From JOPF136 sp963773835 (lineage in GTDB: Bacteria > Acidobacteriota > Terriglobia > Acidiferrales > UBA7541): a DNA stretch of 64,000 nucleotides. A model generated the notes under the pieces. The model had not been told where the DNA came from, searched no databases, and worked only from the letters and a program-made list of their open reading frames with translations. This document shows, piece by piece, positions 38,950 through 48,275 of this stretch; within the stretch, counting starts at the first letter, position 1, and each line of letters starts with the position of its first letter. The stretch spans positions 1,054,001 to 1,118,000 of the forward strand of contig CAVZCQ010000004.1 of the NCBI GenBank assembly GCA_963773835.1. Direction: 5' to 3'. Both the position numbers and the translations under genes were made by a program.

Positions 38950-40348
38950 GCGTCACCGCCGATTTTCCGCCCGCCAGCCGCGCTGCCAGCTCCTCCGACG
39001 CCCGTCCCACGCTCCCCGCGCCGATCGTCAGGATGGCGTCGCCCGCCTGCGCCTCGCGCACCAGTTCCTCGAGCGCTTCCGCCATCGAGGCCCGGTAGCG
39101 CACGCCGCGATGCCCCGCGGCTGTTACCGCCGCGCTCAGCGCCTCGCCCGTAATCCCCTCGATAGGCGGCTCGCTCGCCGGATAAATGTCCGTCAGCACC
39201 AGCACGTCCGCCTGATTGAACGCCCGGCAGAATTCGTCCCACAGGTGCTGCGTGCGCGTGTAGCGATGCGGCTGGAACAGCACCAGCAGCCGGTTGTAGT
39301 TGCAGCCCCGCGCCGATTCCAATGTCGCTCGGATTTCCGCCGGATGATGCCCGTAATCGTCGATCAGCGAGACGCCGTTGAACACGCCTTTCACCTCGAA
39401 CCTCCGCGCGACTCCCTCGAATTTCTCAAGCCCGTCGCGGATCAGGTCCGCCGGAATATTCAGGTACAGCCCCACGGCGGCCGCCGCGGCCGCATTCCGC
39501 ACGTTGTGGATCCCCGGCGGCGCGTTCAGGTGGAACATCCCCAGGTCTTCGCCCCGGTAGCGCAGCCGGAAGTCGCTCTGCGGCCCCCGCAGCGCAAACT
39601 CGCAGATGTGCAAATCCGCCTGGTTCGACGTCCCGTAGGTGATCACGGGGCGCCGCACTCCCGGCAGGATGGCCTGCACGTTTGGCTCGTCCAGGCACAG
39701 GATCGCGGCCCCGTAGAAGGGCACGCGGTTCACGAACTGCTGAAACGCAGACTGGATGTCTTCGAGCGACGCGTACTGGTCCAGGTGCTCGCGGTCGATG
39801 GTGGTCACCATGGCCACCACCGGCGCCAGCAGCAGGAAGGTGCGGTCGCTCTCGTCCGCCTCCACCACCATATACTCGCCTTTGCCCAGCCGCGCCGTCG
39901 TGCCCGCGCCGTTTACCCGGCCCCCCACCACGAACGTCGGGTCCAGCCCCGCCGCTCCCAGGATGGAAGCCGTCATCGAAGTGGTCGTCGTCTTCCCGTG
40001 CGCCCCGGCAACCGCAATCCCCTGCTTCAATCGCATCAATTCCGCCAGCATTTCTGCCCGTGGAATCACTGGAATCTTCCGCCGCAGGGCCTCGCGAACT
40101 TCAGGATTGTCCTGCCGGACCGCCGACGACACCACGGCCACGTGCGCCGAATCCACATTGGCGGGATCGTGCCCGTGGTACACGGTCGCACCCAGCGCGG
40201 CCAGCCTCTCCGTAATCGGCGTCGCCTTCAAATCCGACCCGGACACGGAATAGCCCAGCGTCAGCAGCACCTCGGCGATTCCGCTCATTCCGATTCCGCC
40301 GATGCCCACAAAATGGATGCGCTGAAAATTGTGAAACGAAACCATCAT
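38939..40348 (-). CDS. murC: UDP-N-acetylmuramate--L-alanine ligase
   Basis: This 469-residue Mur ligase adds the first amino acid of the stem peptide. N-terminal Rossmann GIGGIGMSGIAEVL, P-loop GAHGKTTTTSM, and the central EADESDRTFL and HLDQYAS-like segments are present, as is the C-terminal ligase domain (DDYGHHPAEIRATL, FQPHRYTRT). ATG 40348 overlaps the murG stop by 4 bp. Confidence 0.97.
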   Translation of the reverse strand: MMVSFHNFQRIHFVGIGGIGMSGIAEVLLTLGYSVSGSDLKATPITERLAALGATVYHGHDPANVDSAHVAVVSSAVRQDNPEVREALRRKIPVIPRAEMLAELMRLKQGIAVAGAHGKTTTTSMTASILGAAGLDPTFVVGGRVNGAGTTARLGKGEYMVVEADESDRTFLLLAPVVAMVTTIDREHLDQYASLEDIQSAFQQFVNRVPFYGAAILCLDEPNVQAILPGVRRPVITYGTSNQADLHICEFALRGPQSDFRLRYRGEDLGMFHLNAPPGIHNVRNAAAAAAVGLYLNIPADLIRDGLEKFEGVARRFEVKGVFNGVSLIDDYGHHPAEIRATLESARGCNYNRLLVLFQPHRYTRTQHLWDEFCRAFNQADVLVLTDIYPASEPPIEGITGEALSAAVTAAGHRGVRYRASMAEALEELVREAQAGDAILTIGAGSVGRASEELAARLAGGKSAVTRAH

Positions 40349-41415
40349 GGCCGCGCCACCTCTTCGATCAGGTTCACGATGTCCGCGACGGCCCGCGGCC
40401 GGGCGAGCGCACGCGCGCGAATTTCCATTTCCTTCATTCGCTCGGGCTGGTCCAGGAGCGAGGTGATCTCTCCGGCCAATCGCTGTGGGCTGAGCTGGGG
40501 CTCGGGTATGACGCGCGCCGCGCCCGCGGCCTCTAGGGCCTGCGCGTTGCGCAATTGATGGCTGTCTGTGGCGGCGCCGAAGGGGATGAAGATGGCGGCG
40601 CGTCCCGCGGCGGCCACTTCCGCCGCCGTGATCGCTCCCGCCCGGCAGACGATCAGGTCTGCCCGGGCGAACTCCTCCGCCATTCTCGAAATGAAGGGCA
40701 CGACCTCCGCGTTGATCTCCCGTCGCGCATACGCCACGCGTACAGCATTATAGTCGCGTTCCCCACTCTGGTGTACGAGGAAAAGCTGATTTTTTCGCGG
40801 CAGCAGCAGGTCCAGGGAATCTATCACCGTCCGGTTCACCACCAGCGAGCCCTGGCTCCCCCCCGTGATCAGCACACGGAAGGGCGCCTGGTGCGTCCGC
40901 GGCGCAATCTCGAAGAATGCCGCCCGCACCGGTATCCCCGTCACCACCGCCCGGCTCCCCAGCCTCGCCGCCGTTGCCTCGTAGGCCGTCGCCACTCGCC
41001 GCGCCATCCTCGCCAGCACCCGGTTGGTGAACCCCGGTTCGGCGTTCGGCTCAAAGATCGCCGTAGGCACGCCGGCCAGCGCCGCCGCCAGCACAAATGG
41101 CCCCGACGCGTACCCTCCCACGCCCAGCGCCGCCGCAAATCGATGGTGTTTCAGGATGCTGCTCGATGCCACCATCGCCGGACCTAGCAGCGCCAGATTC
41201 CGCAGCAGACGCACCCCGCCGATGCCCTTCAGCCCTCCCACCGGGATCGTCACGAATGGCAGGCCCGCCTCCGGCACGAGCCGCGCTTCCAGTCCGCGTT
41301 CCGTTCCCACCAGCAACACCTCGCGCTCCACGCCCCGGCGCAGCCATTCCCGCGCCACTGCCACCGCCGGGAACACGTGGCCGCCGGTTCCTCCGCCTGC
41401 AATCGCCAGTTTCAC
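40345..41415 (-). CDS. murG: UDP-GlcNAc:lipid I GlcNAc transferase MurG
   Basis: This 356-residue GT28 enzyme converts lipid I to lipid II at the inner membrane face. G-loop GGGTGGHVFPAVAVA at the start, second G-loop ITGGSQGSLVVN near residue 185, and donor-binding CRAGAITAAEVAAAGRAAI are present. A single base separates it from ftsW. Confidence 0.97.
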   Translation of the reverse strand: MKLAIAGGGTGGHVFPAVAVAREWLRRGVEREVLLVGTERGLEARLVPEAGLPFVTIPVGGLKGIGGVRLLRNLALLGPAMVASSSILKHHRFAAALGVGGYASGPFVLAAALAGVPTAIFEPNAEPGFTNRVLARMARRVATAYEATAARLGSRAVVTGIPVRAAFFEIAPRTHQAPFRVLITGGSQGSLVVNRTVIDSLDLLLPRKNQLFLVHQSGERDYNAVRVAYARREINAEVVPFISRMAEEFARADLIVCRAGAITAAEVAAAGRAAIFIPFGAATDSHQLRNAQALEAAGAARVIPEPQLSPQRLAGEITSLLDQPERMKEMEIRARALARPRAVADIVNLIEEVARP

Positions 41416-41416
41416 G

Positions 41417-42520
41417 TCAGTCCGCGTACTGGCTGATGTTCAACAGGATCCCTGTGGCCAGCAGCATCACCACCAGGCTCGAGCCGCCATAACTGATGAA
41501 CGGCAGCGGGATGCCCTTCGTCGGCAGCAGTCCCACCACCACGCTCAGATTGAACAGAGCCTGCCCCACCACCAGGAACGTGATGCCCATCGCCAGCATC
41601 CGCCCGAAATCGTCCGGCGCCCGCAGTGCCGCCCGCAGCCCCCGCCACCCGTAAATGGCGAACAGGGCGACCACAACAGCCGCCCCGATGAATCCCAGTT
41701 CCTCGCTCAGCACCGCGAAAATGAAATCCGTGTGCGCTTCCGGCAGGTAGAACAGCTTCTGCCGGCTGGCCATCAGCCCCACCCCGAAAAATCCTCCCGA
41801 GCCCACGGCGATCAGCGATTGCAGCAACTGGAACCCCGCCCCCTGCGGGTCCTGTTCCGGGTGCAGGAACGCCATCAGCCGGCTGTAACGGTAGGGCACG
41901 CGCACGATCAGCAGGTAGATCACCGGCAGCGCCGCCGCAATCGCCCCTGCCAGAAATTGAAGCGAAAGCCCGGCCTCGAAAAGCATGGCCCCCGCCACCA
42001 GCAGGATCATCAGTGAGGTGCCCAGGTCCGGTTCAATCACCACCAGCGCCGCCAGCGCCACCACTGGTCCCAGCGCCGGCACGAGTGTGTCCCATACGCG
42101 GTTCACTCCCTCTCCGCCCGGTTTCACGCGCGGCTCCAGGAACCACGCCAGAAAAATCACCACAGCGAGCTTCGCGAATTCCGACGGTTGCAGGCTCGCC
42201 GGCCCCAATCGAACCCACCGGTGAGTGGCATGCGCCCGGTCCAGCAGCAGCACCGCGACCAGCAGCATCAACACCACTCCCAGCGTGGTGAAAACCACCG
42301 GGGGACGCCTCAGTAGCCGGTAATCCATCCGCGAGAGCGCCACCATCCCGCCCATGCCCAGCACCAGTGCCGCCATCTGCCGCAGGAAGAACCCGTACGC
42401 GCTGCCCGTCTGGGCCAGCGCAGTCACCGCCGACGCGCTGAACACCATCACCGCACCCATCACGCACAGCGCCAGCGTCGAAAGGAACAGCCAGCGGTCC
42501 GGACGCATTCCCCGCGGCAT
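41417..42520 (-). CDS. ftsW: Lipid II polymerase/flippase FtsW (SEDS family)
   Basis: This 367-residue protein has ten predicted membrane segments and SEDS signatures: LGPASLQPSEFAKLA, IEPDLGTSLMILLVAG, then GLLPTKGIPLPFISYGGSSL. With FtsI it builds septal peptidoglycan. ATG 42520 has GGAGG five bases upstream and overlaps the murD stop by one base (TGATG); longer upstream frames are shadows of murD. Confidence 0.95.
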   Translation of the reverse strand: MPRGMRPDRWLFLSTLALCVMGAVMVFSASAVTALAQTGSAYGFFLRQMAALVLGMGGMVALSRMDYRLLRRPPVVFTTLGVVLMLLVAVLLLDRAHATHRWVRLGPASLQPSEFAKLAVVIFLAWFLEPRVKPGGEGVNRVWDTLVPALGPVVALAALVVIEPDLGTSLMILLVAGAMLFEAGLSLQFLAGAIAAALPVIYLLIVRVPYRYSRLMAFLHPEQDPQGAGFQLLQSLIAVGSGGFFGVGLMASRQKLFYLPEAHTDFIFAVLSEELGFIGAAVVVALFAIYGWRGLRAALRAPDDFGRMLAMGITFLVVGQALFNLSVVVGLLPTKGIPLPFISYGGSSLVVMLLATGILLNISQYAD

Positions 42521-43914
42521 CAGCGCCTCCCGCCCGCCGTGCGCGCCCCGGCGCTGGCTGCCAGCTCCCGCACCAGCTCCACGAACACGCGCCCGCGATG
42601 CTCGAAATTCTGAAACTGGTCGAAGCTGGCGCATGCCGGCGCCAGCAGCACCACGTCGCCCGGCCTCGCCGCTTCGTACGCCGCATGGACCGCGCGGTCG
42701 AGCGTTCCGCACCTCTCCAGCGGCACCGCGCCTTCAATCTGCGCCCCAATTTTCTCCGCCGCCGCGCCGATCAGGAACACGCGCCGCGTGCTTCGCGCCA
42801 GGAGAGGTGCGAGCGGCGTGTAATCGCTCCCTTTGTCCTTCCCGCCCAGAATCACCAGCAGGTTGCCCGGGAACGCTTCCAGCGCCTTTTCGGTCGCGTC
42901 CACATTCGTGGCCTTCGAATCGTTGTAGAACTGCACCCCGCCGATTTCCGCCACGAACTGCAGACGGTGTTCGACCCCGGGAAACGTCCGTACGGCATCC
43001 GCGATGGCCGCGGGCGCCGCGCCCAGCAGGCAGGAAGCGGTCGCAGCCGCCAGCACGTTTTCCAGGTTGTGCTGGCCACGCAACGAAATCGCGGCCCGCG
43101 AGGCCAGCCGCGCCTCCGCGTCCCCGTCACAGAAAATAATGTCGTCCCCGCGCATAAACGCTCCGCGTGCCACCTCCTTCTTCCGGCTGAACCAGTACAC
43201 GCGTGGCCGCGAGGGCGCATACCGCGCGGAGGCGGCATCGTCCGCATTCATCACCGCAGCGTCCTCGCGCTTCTGATTTTCGAAAATTCGCGCTTTCGCC
43301 GCCGCATATCCTTCCATCGAACCGTGCCGGTCGATGTGGTCCGGCGTCAGGTTCAGGAACACGCTCACGTCCGGCCGGAACGCCACGATGGCCTCCAGTT
43401 GGAAGCTGGACACTTCCGCCACGGCAATGCTCGCGTCGCTCGACTCTTCCACCAGCGAGATGAGCGGCGTTCCGATGTTTCCCCCCACGAGCACGGGCAG
43501 CCCCGCCGATTTCAATATGTGTCCGGTGAGCGCCGTCGTCGTCGTTTTTCCGTTCGAGCCCGTAATCGCCGCCAGCCGCCCGCGCAGAAACCGCCAAGCC
43601 AGTTCGATTTCGCTCCACACCGCGATTCCCTGTTGTCGCGCGGCCACCAGGTCCGGCTGATTGAACGGCACTCCGGGGCTGGGCACAATCAGATCGGCGG
43701 CCAGAAAACTCTCCCGGCGATGCCCTCCCAGTTCGAGCGAGATCCCGGCAGACGACAATTTCGCTGCGGCGCCTGTCAGGTCGCTGTTCGCCAATGTATC
43801 CGTCGCCGTCACTAGCGCACCGCGCGCCTCGCAGAACAACGCCGTCGCCACGCCCGTCCGCGCCAGTCCCACCACCAGCACCCGCTTTCCCCGTAGCTCC
43901 ACTTCCGGTTTCAT
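42520..43914 (-). CDS. murD: UDP-N-acetylmuramoylalanine--D-glutamate ligase
   Basis: This 464-residue Mur ligase adds D-glutamate. LVVGLARTGVATA, P-loop ITGSNGKTTTTALTGH, LTPDHIDRHGSMEGY, and the ligase domain NDSKATNVDATEKALE are all present. ATG 43914 makes an ATGA overlap with the mraY stop. The longer open frame upstream lies antisense-like within mraY and is not used. Confidence 0.97.
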   Translation of the reverse strand: MKPEVELRGKRVLVVGLARTGVATALFCEARGALVTATDTLANSDLTGAAAKLSSAGISLELGGHRRESFLAADLIVPSPGVPFNQPDLVAARQQGIAVWSEIELAWRFLRGRLAAITGSNGKTTTTALTGHILKSAGLPVLVGGNIGTPLISLVEESSDASIAVAEVSSFQLEAIVAFRPDVSVFLNLTPDHIDRHGSMEGYAAAKARIFENQKREDAAVMNADDAASARYAPSRPRVYWFSRKKEVARGAFMRGDDIIFCDGDAEARLASRAAISLRGQHNLENVLAAATASCLLGAAPAAIADAVRTFPGVEHRLQFVAEIGGVQFYNDSKATNVDATEKALEAFPGNLLVILGGKDKGSDYTPLAPLLARSTRRVFLIGAAAEKIGAQIEGAVPLERCGTLDRAVHAAYEAARPGDVVLLAPACASFDQFQNFEHRGRVFVELVRELAASAGARTAGGRR

Positions 43915-45044
43915 CGCAGTTTTAGAGTGGTCAGCGCGAAGAGCGCGAATACCAGCGACGCGATCCAGAACCGCACGATAATTTTCGATTCGCTCCATCC
44001 GATCAGCTCGAAATGATGGTGCAGTGGCGCCATCCGGAAAATGCGTTTTCCGGTCAGTTTGAACGAGGCCACCTGCAGGATCACCGAGAGTGCTTCGATC
44101 ACGAAAATCCCGCCGATGAAAAACAGCAGGACCTCCTGTTTGATAATCACCGCCACGGTCCCGATGGCGCCCCCCAGCGCCAGCGACCCGACGTCTCCCA
44201 TGAACACGTCCGCCGGATGCGCGTTGTACCAGAGAAACGCCAGCGCCGAGCCCGTGATGGCACCGCAGAAAATCGTCAGCTCCCCCACCCGCGGGATGTG
44301 CTGGATGTCCAGATAATTCGCAAACCCCGCGTGGCTCGTCACGTACGTCAGCGCCGTCAGCGCTCCCGCAGCCACGACGACGCAGCCGATCGCCAGCCCG
44401 TCCAGCCCGTCCGTAAGGTTTACTGCATTCGACGACCCCACAATCACCAGCGTTAGAAACACCAGGAACGGCAGGTACGCCACCGACCACAGGTACGGAT
44501 TCGCCAGCAGCGGCTTCACCACCAGGTCCGGATGGATTTTTTTGAAGAACGGCATCATCAGCTCGGTCGAATACACGCCCTTCGCGTGCAGCAGCAGCAG
44601 GATGATTCCCGCGAAAAACGCCGTCAGAAACTGCAGAAACAGTTTTGTCCGCCCGCGAAGCCCCAGGTTCTGCCGCTTCACGATTTTCGCGTAATCGTCC
44701 GCAAACCCAATCGCCCCGAACGCCAGCACCGCGAACAGCGCCAGCAGCACGTACGGGCTGCGCACGTCCGCCCACAGCACGGTGGAAACCACAATGGACA
44801 CCACGATCAGCAGCCCGCCCATCGTCGGCGTTCCCGCCTTCTTTCGGTGGCTCTCCGGACCCTCTTCACGGATGTACTGGCCCACCTGCATCTCCCGCAG
44901 CCGCCTCACGAACAGCGGGCCGAACGCCAGCCCGATCCCCAGCGCGGTCATCCCCGCGAACGCCGTGCGCACCGTGATGTAGCGGAATACGTTCAGCGGG
45001 CTGAAATAATGCTGCAGCCACCCGTAGAGCAGGTAGTAGAGCAT
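43911..45044 (-). CDS. mraY: Phospho-MurNAc-pentapeptide transferase
   Basis: This 377-residue, ten-helix membrane enzyme attaches phospho-MurNAc-pentapeptide to undecaprenyl phosphate, making lipid I. Catalytic aspartates occur in GFADDYAKIV and NLTDGLDGLAIG, with the HHHFE motif APLHHHFELIGWSE. It begins one base after murF ends, consistent with a single transcript. Confidence 0.97.
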   Translation of the reverse strand: MLYYLLYGWLQHYFSPLNVFRYITVRTAFAGMTALGIGLAFGPLFVRRLREMQVGQYIREEGPESHRKKAGTPTMGGLLIVVSIVVSTVLWADVRSPYVLLALFAVLAFGAIGFADDYAKIVKRQNLGLRGRTKLFLQFLTAFFAGIILLLLHAKGVYSTELMMPFFKKIHPDLVVKPLLANPYLWSVAYLPFLVFLTLVIVGSSNAVNLTDGLDGLAIGCVVVAAGALTALTYVTSHAGFANYLDIQHIPRVGELTIFCGAITGSALAFLWYNAHPADVFMGDVGSLALGGAIGTVAVIIKQEVLLFFIGGIFVIEALSVILQVASFKLTGKRIFRMAPLHHHFELIGWSESKIIVRFWIASLVFALFALTTLKLR

Positions 45045-45045
45045 C

Positions 45046-46542
45046 TCAGTGCCTGCCCCTCTCCGCCACCTGCGCCCCCGTTCCCCCCGCCAGCGGACTG
45101 CGCGACAGGAGCGCTTCCACCACGCTCTCCAGATGCACGCCCCGCGAGCCTTTCAGCAGCACCACGTCTCCCGTCCGCAGGAATCCGGGCAGAAACTCCG
45201 CGGCCTCCTCCGAACTGGCAAAGTAGCGCTGCTGCGCCGGGGAGTGCCCCGCCGCCGCCGCCCCGCGCAGAATCTGCTCCGCATCGCCCTGCACCCCAAA
45301 AATCCATTCGATGTTCCCGAACGCCGCCGCCTGCGCACCCGCCTCGCGATGAAGCTGCGCGGAGGCGGGACCGAGTTCCAGCATTTCTCCCGCCACCAGC
45401 AATCGCCGCCGCACTCCCGGTATCCGCGCCAGCGTGGAGGCAGCCGCTCCTAGCGCCGCAGGGCTCGAGTTATAGCAATCGTTGATCACCGTGTAGCCCG
45501 CCTCGAACCGCATCACTTCCCCGCGCATCGCCCCGGGTGCCAAACCCGCCAGCGCGCCCCGCGCCTCCTCCGCCCCGATGCCCCAGCAACTCGCTGCCGC
45601 GAGCGCCGCCAGCGCATTTAGCGCGTTATGCCGCCCCAGCAGCGGAATCCGCAGCGTTCCCGCGCCGGCAGGGCTGGCATATTCGAGTTCGGTCCCTTCC
45701 AGCCCCTGCTCCTTCACCCGCACCGCGCGAAAATCGGCGTGCGCACCGGCGCCAAACGTAATCACGCGCCCCCGCTCGCGCGACTCCATCACCTGCGCAA
45801 ACGCCGCCACCCGCGCGTCGTCCGCATTCAACACCGCTACCGGATCGTCTCCTTCCAACCCTTCAATCAGCTCCCGTTTCGCCACGCCAATCTCTTCCAA
45901 CGAAGCGAAAAACTCCAGGTGCACGGGCGCCACACGCGTCACCACGCCTACTTCCGGCCGGGCCATCCAGGCGAGCCGCGCGATTTCCCCGATGCGGCTC
46001 ATCCCCATCTCGATCACCGCGGAGTCGTGCTCCTCGCACAGCCGCAGGAGCGTCAGCGGCACGCCGAACAGGTTGTTCAGGTTCCCCGTGGATTTCAGTG
46101 TACGGAACCGCGTGCCCAGAAGCGCCGCCAGGATCTCTTTGGTCGTGGTTTTGCCGACGGATCCTGTAACCCCGGCCAGAAGCCGCGGCGCGGAACTCCG
46201 TTCCGCGCGCTGCCCCCATTCCATCCGCCATTCCCGCGCCAGCCGCTGGAGCGCGGCCAGGGGATCGTCCACGCAGAGGAGGTGCGAATGTAGGGAGACG
46301 TCGAATTCGCCCGCGCGCCCGGTGGTAATGACGGCCGCCAGCGCCCCGCCTTCCAGCGCACCGGCAACGAATTTGTGGGCGTCGTGGCGCTCGCCGCGGA
46401 CGGCGAAGAATATTTCCCCGCGCGCCACCGTGCGGGAATCAATCGAGACTCCCGCTGCCCGGGCGGAGAGGAAGGCCCTCTCCGGGGGCGCTCCGGGGAC
46501 GGCGCCCATGGCCCGCGCCGCCTGTTCCAATGTCCAATCCAT
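45046..46542 (-). CDS. murF: UDP-MurNAc-tripeptide--D-Ala-D-Ala ligase
   Basis: This 498-residue Mur ligase completes the pentapeptide. N-terminal SRTVARGEIFFAVRGERHDAH, P-loop GVTGSVGKTTTKEIL, IEMGMSRIGEIARLAWMA and the ligase segment INDCYNSSPAALGAA are present. The 166-bp gap to murE holds two hairpins. Confidence 0.96.
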   Translation of the reverse strand: MDWTLEQAARAMGAVPGAPPERAFLSARAAGVSIDSRTVARGEIFFAVRGERHDAHKFVAGALEGGALAAVITTGRAGEFDVSLHSHLLCVDDPLAALQRLAREWRMEWGQRAERSSAPRLLAGVTGSVGKTTTKEILAALLGTRFRTLKSTGNLNNLFGVPLTLLRLCEEHDSAVIEMGMSRIGEIARLAWMARPEVGVVTRVAPVHLEFFASLEEIGVAKRELIEGLEGDDPVAVLNADDARVAAFAQVMESRERGRVITFGAGAHADFRAVRVKEQGLEGTELEYASPAGAGTLRIPLLGRHNALNALAALAAASCWGIGAEEARGALAGLAPGAMRGEVMRFEAGYTVINDCYNSSPAALGAAASTLARIPGVRRRLLVAGEMLELGPASAQLHREAGAQAAAFGNIEWIFGVQGDAEQILRGAAAAGHSPAQQRYFASSEEAAEFLPGFLRTGDVVLLKGSRGVHLESVVEALLSRSPLAGGTGAQVAERGRH

Positions 46543-46653
46543 GGACTCGTCTTCGAGCCGGCCTCATCGCTCGAGTTCCCGCAGGCTGGCCTCCGCGGGT
46601 TTGGGCTGTCCCACCGGGCGGGTTCAGCATGTGATTCCGGCTGCTGCTCCTTT

Positions 46654-46671
46654 GGCCCCGCCAACGGGGCC
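46654..46671. repeat. GGCCCCG hairpin in the murE-murF spacer
   Basis: Seven-bp perfect arms GGCCCCG/CGGGGCC around a 4-nt loop, without a U-tract on either strand. Second of two hairpins in the only sizable spacer within the Mur part of the dcw cluster. Confidence 0.7.
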
Positions 46672-46684
46672 TCGAAACTCTTCC

Positions 46685-46709
46685 GCCGTCCGCCACTCCG
46701 GCGGACGGC
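46685..46709. repeat. 10-bp hairpin abutting the murE stop codon
   Basis: Arms GCCGTCCGCC/GGCGGACGGC around a 5-nt loop. The last base belongs to the murE stop codon. There is no following T-run, so a terminator is unlikely; an mRNA-stabilising or repeat-type hairpin is more plausible. Confidence 0.78.
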
Positions 46710-48211
46710 TAACTTCGATGCCCGAGGCTGCGCAGCACCCGGCGCGCCTCCTCGTGATCGTCGTATGCGAGTGTCTGGTCGCGCAGGATCTGGTACGTCT
46801 CGTGCCCTTTTCCAGCCAGCAGCACGATGTCCCCCGCCCTCGCCCGCTCGATGGCCAATTGCACGGCTCGCGACCGGTCCGCTTCCACCACATACTCCGC
46901 GTGGGTTCGTTGCAGCCCCACCAGCGCGTCATTAATGATATTCAGCGGATCCTCGCTCCGCGGGTTGTCGCTCGACAGCACCACCAGATCGCTCAGCGCT
47001 CCCGCCGCCTCTCCCATCAGCGGCCTCTTTGTGCGATCGCGCTCGCCCCCGCACCCGAACACGGTAATGATCCGCCCCGATTTATTCAGCTCCCGCGCCG
47101 TCTCCAGCAGGTTTCGCAGCGCGTCGTCCGTGTGCGCGTAGTCCACAATCACCAGGAACGGCTGCCCGCAATCCACCCGCTCGAATCTCCCCGGCACTCG
47201 CCGGCATTCCCGGATCCCGCGTTCGATGGCCTCCCGCGGCACTCCCATTCCCAACGCCGCCGCCGCCGCGCCCAGGATGTTGTACACGTTGATTTTTCCC
47301 ACCAGCGGCGACGCCAGTTCCAGTTTTCCCTCCGGCGTCTGCGCCGTGAATTCCAGCCCGGTGAACGACAGTGCGAACCGTTTCGTCGTTACGTCGGCGC
47401 CCGGCCCCAGCCCGTACGTCAGCGTGCGTTCTGCCCGCCCCGCCAGCCGCTCCCACCACGGGTCGTCCCGGTTCACTACACCCACTCGCGGCGCGCCCGC
47501 TCCCGTCCCCTCGAACAGCCGCCGTTTCGCCGTCCCGTACGCCTCCATCGTTTTGTGGAAGTCCAGGTGGTCCCTCGTCAGATTGGTGAAAATGGCGGCG
47601 GCGAACCGGCAGCCCCACACCCGGTCCAGCGCCAGCGCGTGCGAGCTCACCTCCATCGAAACGTGCGTCCCGCCCTCCGCCCTCACCTGTGCGAAGAATT
47701 TCTGCAGCTCCAGTGACTCCGGCGTCGTGTGTTTTGCCGGGGTTTCCCCTTTCGGCGTCCGGTACACGATCGTGCCGAACATTCCCGTCCCGTATCCCGC
47801 CGCCCGCAGTATCGAGTCCACCAGGAACGACGTCGTCGTTTTCCCGTTCGTCCCCGTGATTCCCACCAGCTCCAGCGCCTCCGCCGGCCTCCCGTAGAAA
47901 TTCGCCGCAATCCGCGCCAGCGCCTGCCGCGGCTCCTCCACCTGCACCCAGGCAACGTCCGGCGCCACGTTCAGCTGAGCGCCTTCTGCCGGCCGCGGCT
48001 CCTCGCTCACCACCGCCCTCGCTCCCCGCGACAGCGCGTCGCCCACAAACCGGTTCCCGTCCGCATGCTCCCCGCGAATCGCCACGAACACCGCTCCCGG
48101 AGTCACCTTCCGGCTGTCGTACGCCACCGCAGCAATCTCTCGCTCCGCCTCACCGCGGCGCGGCGCCCCGTTCCGCCGGGCTACGCCCTCCAGCAGTTCG
48201 CCGAGTTGCAT
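46709..48211 (-). CDS. murE: UDP-MurNAc-L-Ala-D-Glu--meso-diaminopimelate ligase
   Basis: This ~500-residue Mur ligase adds the third residue. P-loop GITGTNGKTTTSFLVDS, TNLTRDHLDFHKTME and the specificity motif DNPR (LSSDNPRSEDPL) indicate meso-diaminopimelate. ATG 48211 fits the family start (MQLGELLEGVARR). Upstream ATGs at 48301 and 48322 would overlap the ftsI stop and add unconserved sequence. Confidence 0.96.
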   Translation of the reverse strand: MQLGELLEGVARRNGAPRRGEAEREIAAVAYDSRKVTPGAVFVAIRGEHADGNRFVGDALSRGARAVVSEEPRPAEGAQLNVAPDVAWVQVEEPRQALARIAANFYGRPAEALELVGITGTNGKTTTSFLVDSILRAAGYGTGMFGTIVYRTPKGETPAKHTTPESLELQKFFAQVRAEGGTHVSMEVSSHALALDRVWGCRFAAAIFTNLTRDHLDFHKTMEAYGTAKRRLFEGTGAGAPRVGVVNRDDPWWERLAGRAERTLTYGLGPGADVTTKRFALSFTGLEFTAQTPEGKLELASPLVGKINVYNILGAAAAALGMGVPREAIERGIRECRRVPGRFERVDCGQPFLVIVDYAHTDDALRNLLETARELNKSGRIITVFGCGGERDRTKRPLMGEAAGALSDLVVLSSDNPRSEDPLNIINDALVGLQRTHAEYVVEADRSRAVQLAIERARAGDIVLLAGKGHETYQILRDQTLAYDDHEEARRVLRSLGHRS

Positions 48212-48275
48212 CGGATCACTTCCCGTCTCAGTTTCTGTCTGCGCTGCTCTCAATCGCCGGCTCCGGCCGTCCTCT

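Noticed and set aside
46543..46708. Intrinsic terminator between murE and murF
   Set aside because: Both hairpins lack a run of T after the stem on the transcribed strand.
45578..47716. 712-residue open frame antisense to murF-murE
   Set aside because: Composition shadow; spans two Mur ligases with full motifs on the other strand.
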